Below are positions 62,770 to 64,000 of a stretch of DNA of 64,000 nt, piece by piece. Source of the stretch: Balaenoptera acutorostrata (lineage: Eukaryota > Chordata > Mammalia > Artiodactyla > Balaenopteridae); assembly GCF_949987535.1 (NCBI RefSeq), contig NC_080078.1, forward strand, positions 27,734,942 through 27,798,941. The letters are read 5' to 3'. The position numbers and the translations under genes are program-made. Numbering within the stretch: position 1 is the stretch's first letter; each line of letters opens with the position of its first letter. Under the pieces are notes generated by a model. It worked only from the letters and a program-made list of their open reading frames with translations, was not told the DNA's origin and made no database searches.

Positions 62770-63720
62770 ATGGCAAAAAGTTTGAGAAATACAGAAAAGT
62801 GTATAGAAGAATATAAAATGACCATTATCCCATTACCAGAAACAAAACATCACTGCCAATATAATGGAGGATTTTCTTTTAGTCAAAGCTTGTATTTCCT
62901 TAGTTTACATTTTTTTCTTATCTTTTATTCTGAAATAATTATAGACCCACAGGAAGCTGCGAAAATAGCACACAGAGTCCCATGAACCCTGCACTCTGCT
63001 TCCCCCAGTGGTGCCGTCTCACAGAACTTTAGCATCATATCAAACCAGGAAGCTGACATTGGTAGAATGCTGTTTTCTAGACGCAGGTTTTACGAAGTTT
63101 TCACCGTTTTTTACATGCATTTATTTGCATGTGTACGTGCACACGTCTACGTAATCTTATCCCGTGGAGAGATTAATGGAGCCACTACTACGATCAAAAT
63201 GCAGAGCTGCTCCATCACTACAAAGGCGCTCCCTCCTACTACCTCCTTCTATTCACACCTCCATCCTTGTACCTTGGCAACCACTAAGCTGTTTCCATCG
63301 CTATAGTTTTGTCCTTTCAAAAATGTTACATAAATGGAATCATGCAGCATACAACCTTTTGGGATTGACTTATTTTACAATGCAGAATGCCCTTGAGATG
63401 TATCCAGGATGTTGTATGTACCAATGCATGGGTGGACCAGAGTTTATATAAACATTCACCCACTGAAGTACATTTGAGTTGCTTCCAGGTTTTTTTTTTT
63501 TCTATTATGAATAAAGCTGCAATGAACATTCAGGCACAGATTGGGATTCTTTGGCATTCGTTGTTTTAAGGTTCCACTTTTAAAATATAACATTCTATTG
63601 TAAGCATTTCTCCATATCATTAGTCTTTGAAGACATGGTTTTTAATGGTTGCATAATATTCTACCATATGGCTGTACCTCCATTTATTTAACCATTTTCC
63701 TATAAGTTCATGTTTCCTTG
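62770..63720 (-). mobile_element. Old L1 3' region (L1ME-like)
   Basis: Antisense: 'tattctgaaataattatagacccacaggaagctgcgaaaatagcacacagagtcccatg', 'ccttggcaaccactaagctgtttccatcgctatagttttgtcc', 'catttgagttgcttccagg', 'ttatgaataaagctgcaatgaacattcaggcac'. The order is that of an L1 3' end (3' UTR at the left). Confidence 0.75.
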
Positions 63721-63889
63721 AATTTTATCGAGAGCTTACCAGATGCTCTTTAAAATTTTCTTCTTTTTCCCAGTAAGTCTTTTTAAAATGTGTGCACTTT
63801 CTTTGCATTTTGAGTGCAGTGTCCCATGGTTTTTATGACAGGAAGTTGTTTCATAGGTCCCAGGTTGTTGGGTTTTTTAAATTCTTCTT

Positions 63890-64000
63890 CCATACTTTTT
63901 TTTTTTTTGGCTGCACCATGTGGCATATGGGATTGTAACTCCCCAACCAGGGATCGAACCTGTGCCCCCTGCAGTGGAAGTGAGGAGTCTTAACCACTGG
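63890..64000 (-). mobile_element. tRNA-derived SINE, cut by the window end
   Basis: T-rich tail at 63897-63908, then 'ggctgcaccatgtggcatatgggattg', 'ccaaccagggatcgaacctgtgccccctgcagtggaagtg', 'gagtcttaaccactgg'. Antisense head is still approaching its start when the window stops. Belongs to the shorter CHR-related type seen at 50.8 and 51.5 kb. Confidence 0.85.

Overview
This 64 kb window is mammalian nuclear DNA. It shows no intact host protein-coding gene, no structural RNA gene, and nothing prokaryotic. The best organism call is a cetacean (whale or dolphin). At least ten copies of a tRNA-derived SINE have the CHR-type layout: a head reading 'cttccctggtggcgcagtggtt', a Pol III box B 'ggttcgagccc', a tail of (aaat)n. 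Young L1 3' ends accompany them. I saw no BovB/Bov-tA elements, which argues against a ruminant. The clade is an inference; the repeats are read directly.

Layout. 1-5 kb: old L1/L2 scraps and two LTR-like remnants. 5-6.4 kb: an antisense L2 interrupted by a Tigger element, itself interrupted by an 80 bp palindromic mariner MITE. 6.4-15 kb: unique DNA with MIR, L2, a SINE, a truncated L1, hAT elements and a 0.55 kb TG-rich tract. 15.5-17.6 kb: a MaLR LTR, an old L1 and a younger L1 holding a SINE. 20.3-23.6 kb: a long antisense L2 with hAT, L1 and SINE insertions. 23.7-24.4 kb: a Tigger1-like element split by an L1 end. 25-33 kb: MIR, MER5-like and L1 fragments in unique DNA. 34.7-35.2 kb: an RPL27A processed pseudogene (minus). 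35.6-41 kb: two L1 ends, a MaLR LTR and a MIR split by a MER5-like element. 41.2-43.3 kb: an antisense HAL1/L1-ORF1-like element with a nested SINE and a 49 bp tandem duplication. 44-53 kb: two very similar, apparently recent SINEs, a GAT/GGT minisatellite and several L1 ends with target-site duplications. 54-62.8 kb: degenerate old L1 carrying a 5.4 kb near-full-length L1 (minus), itself carrying a truncated L1. The window ends inside another SINE.

No genes act together here. The autonomous-type elements are broken: the large L1 has several frameshifts and a mutated catalytic aspartate in its reverse transcriptase. The content fits an intergenic region or a large intron. A few repeat-free, AT-motif-rich blocks (about 6.5, 18.1, 38.2, 46.1 and 51.2 kb) are the best candidates for conserved regulatory DNA. 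I did not find an undescribed multi-gene system. The most informative signals are the insertion chronology, the mariner hairpin and the candidate regulatory islands.
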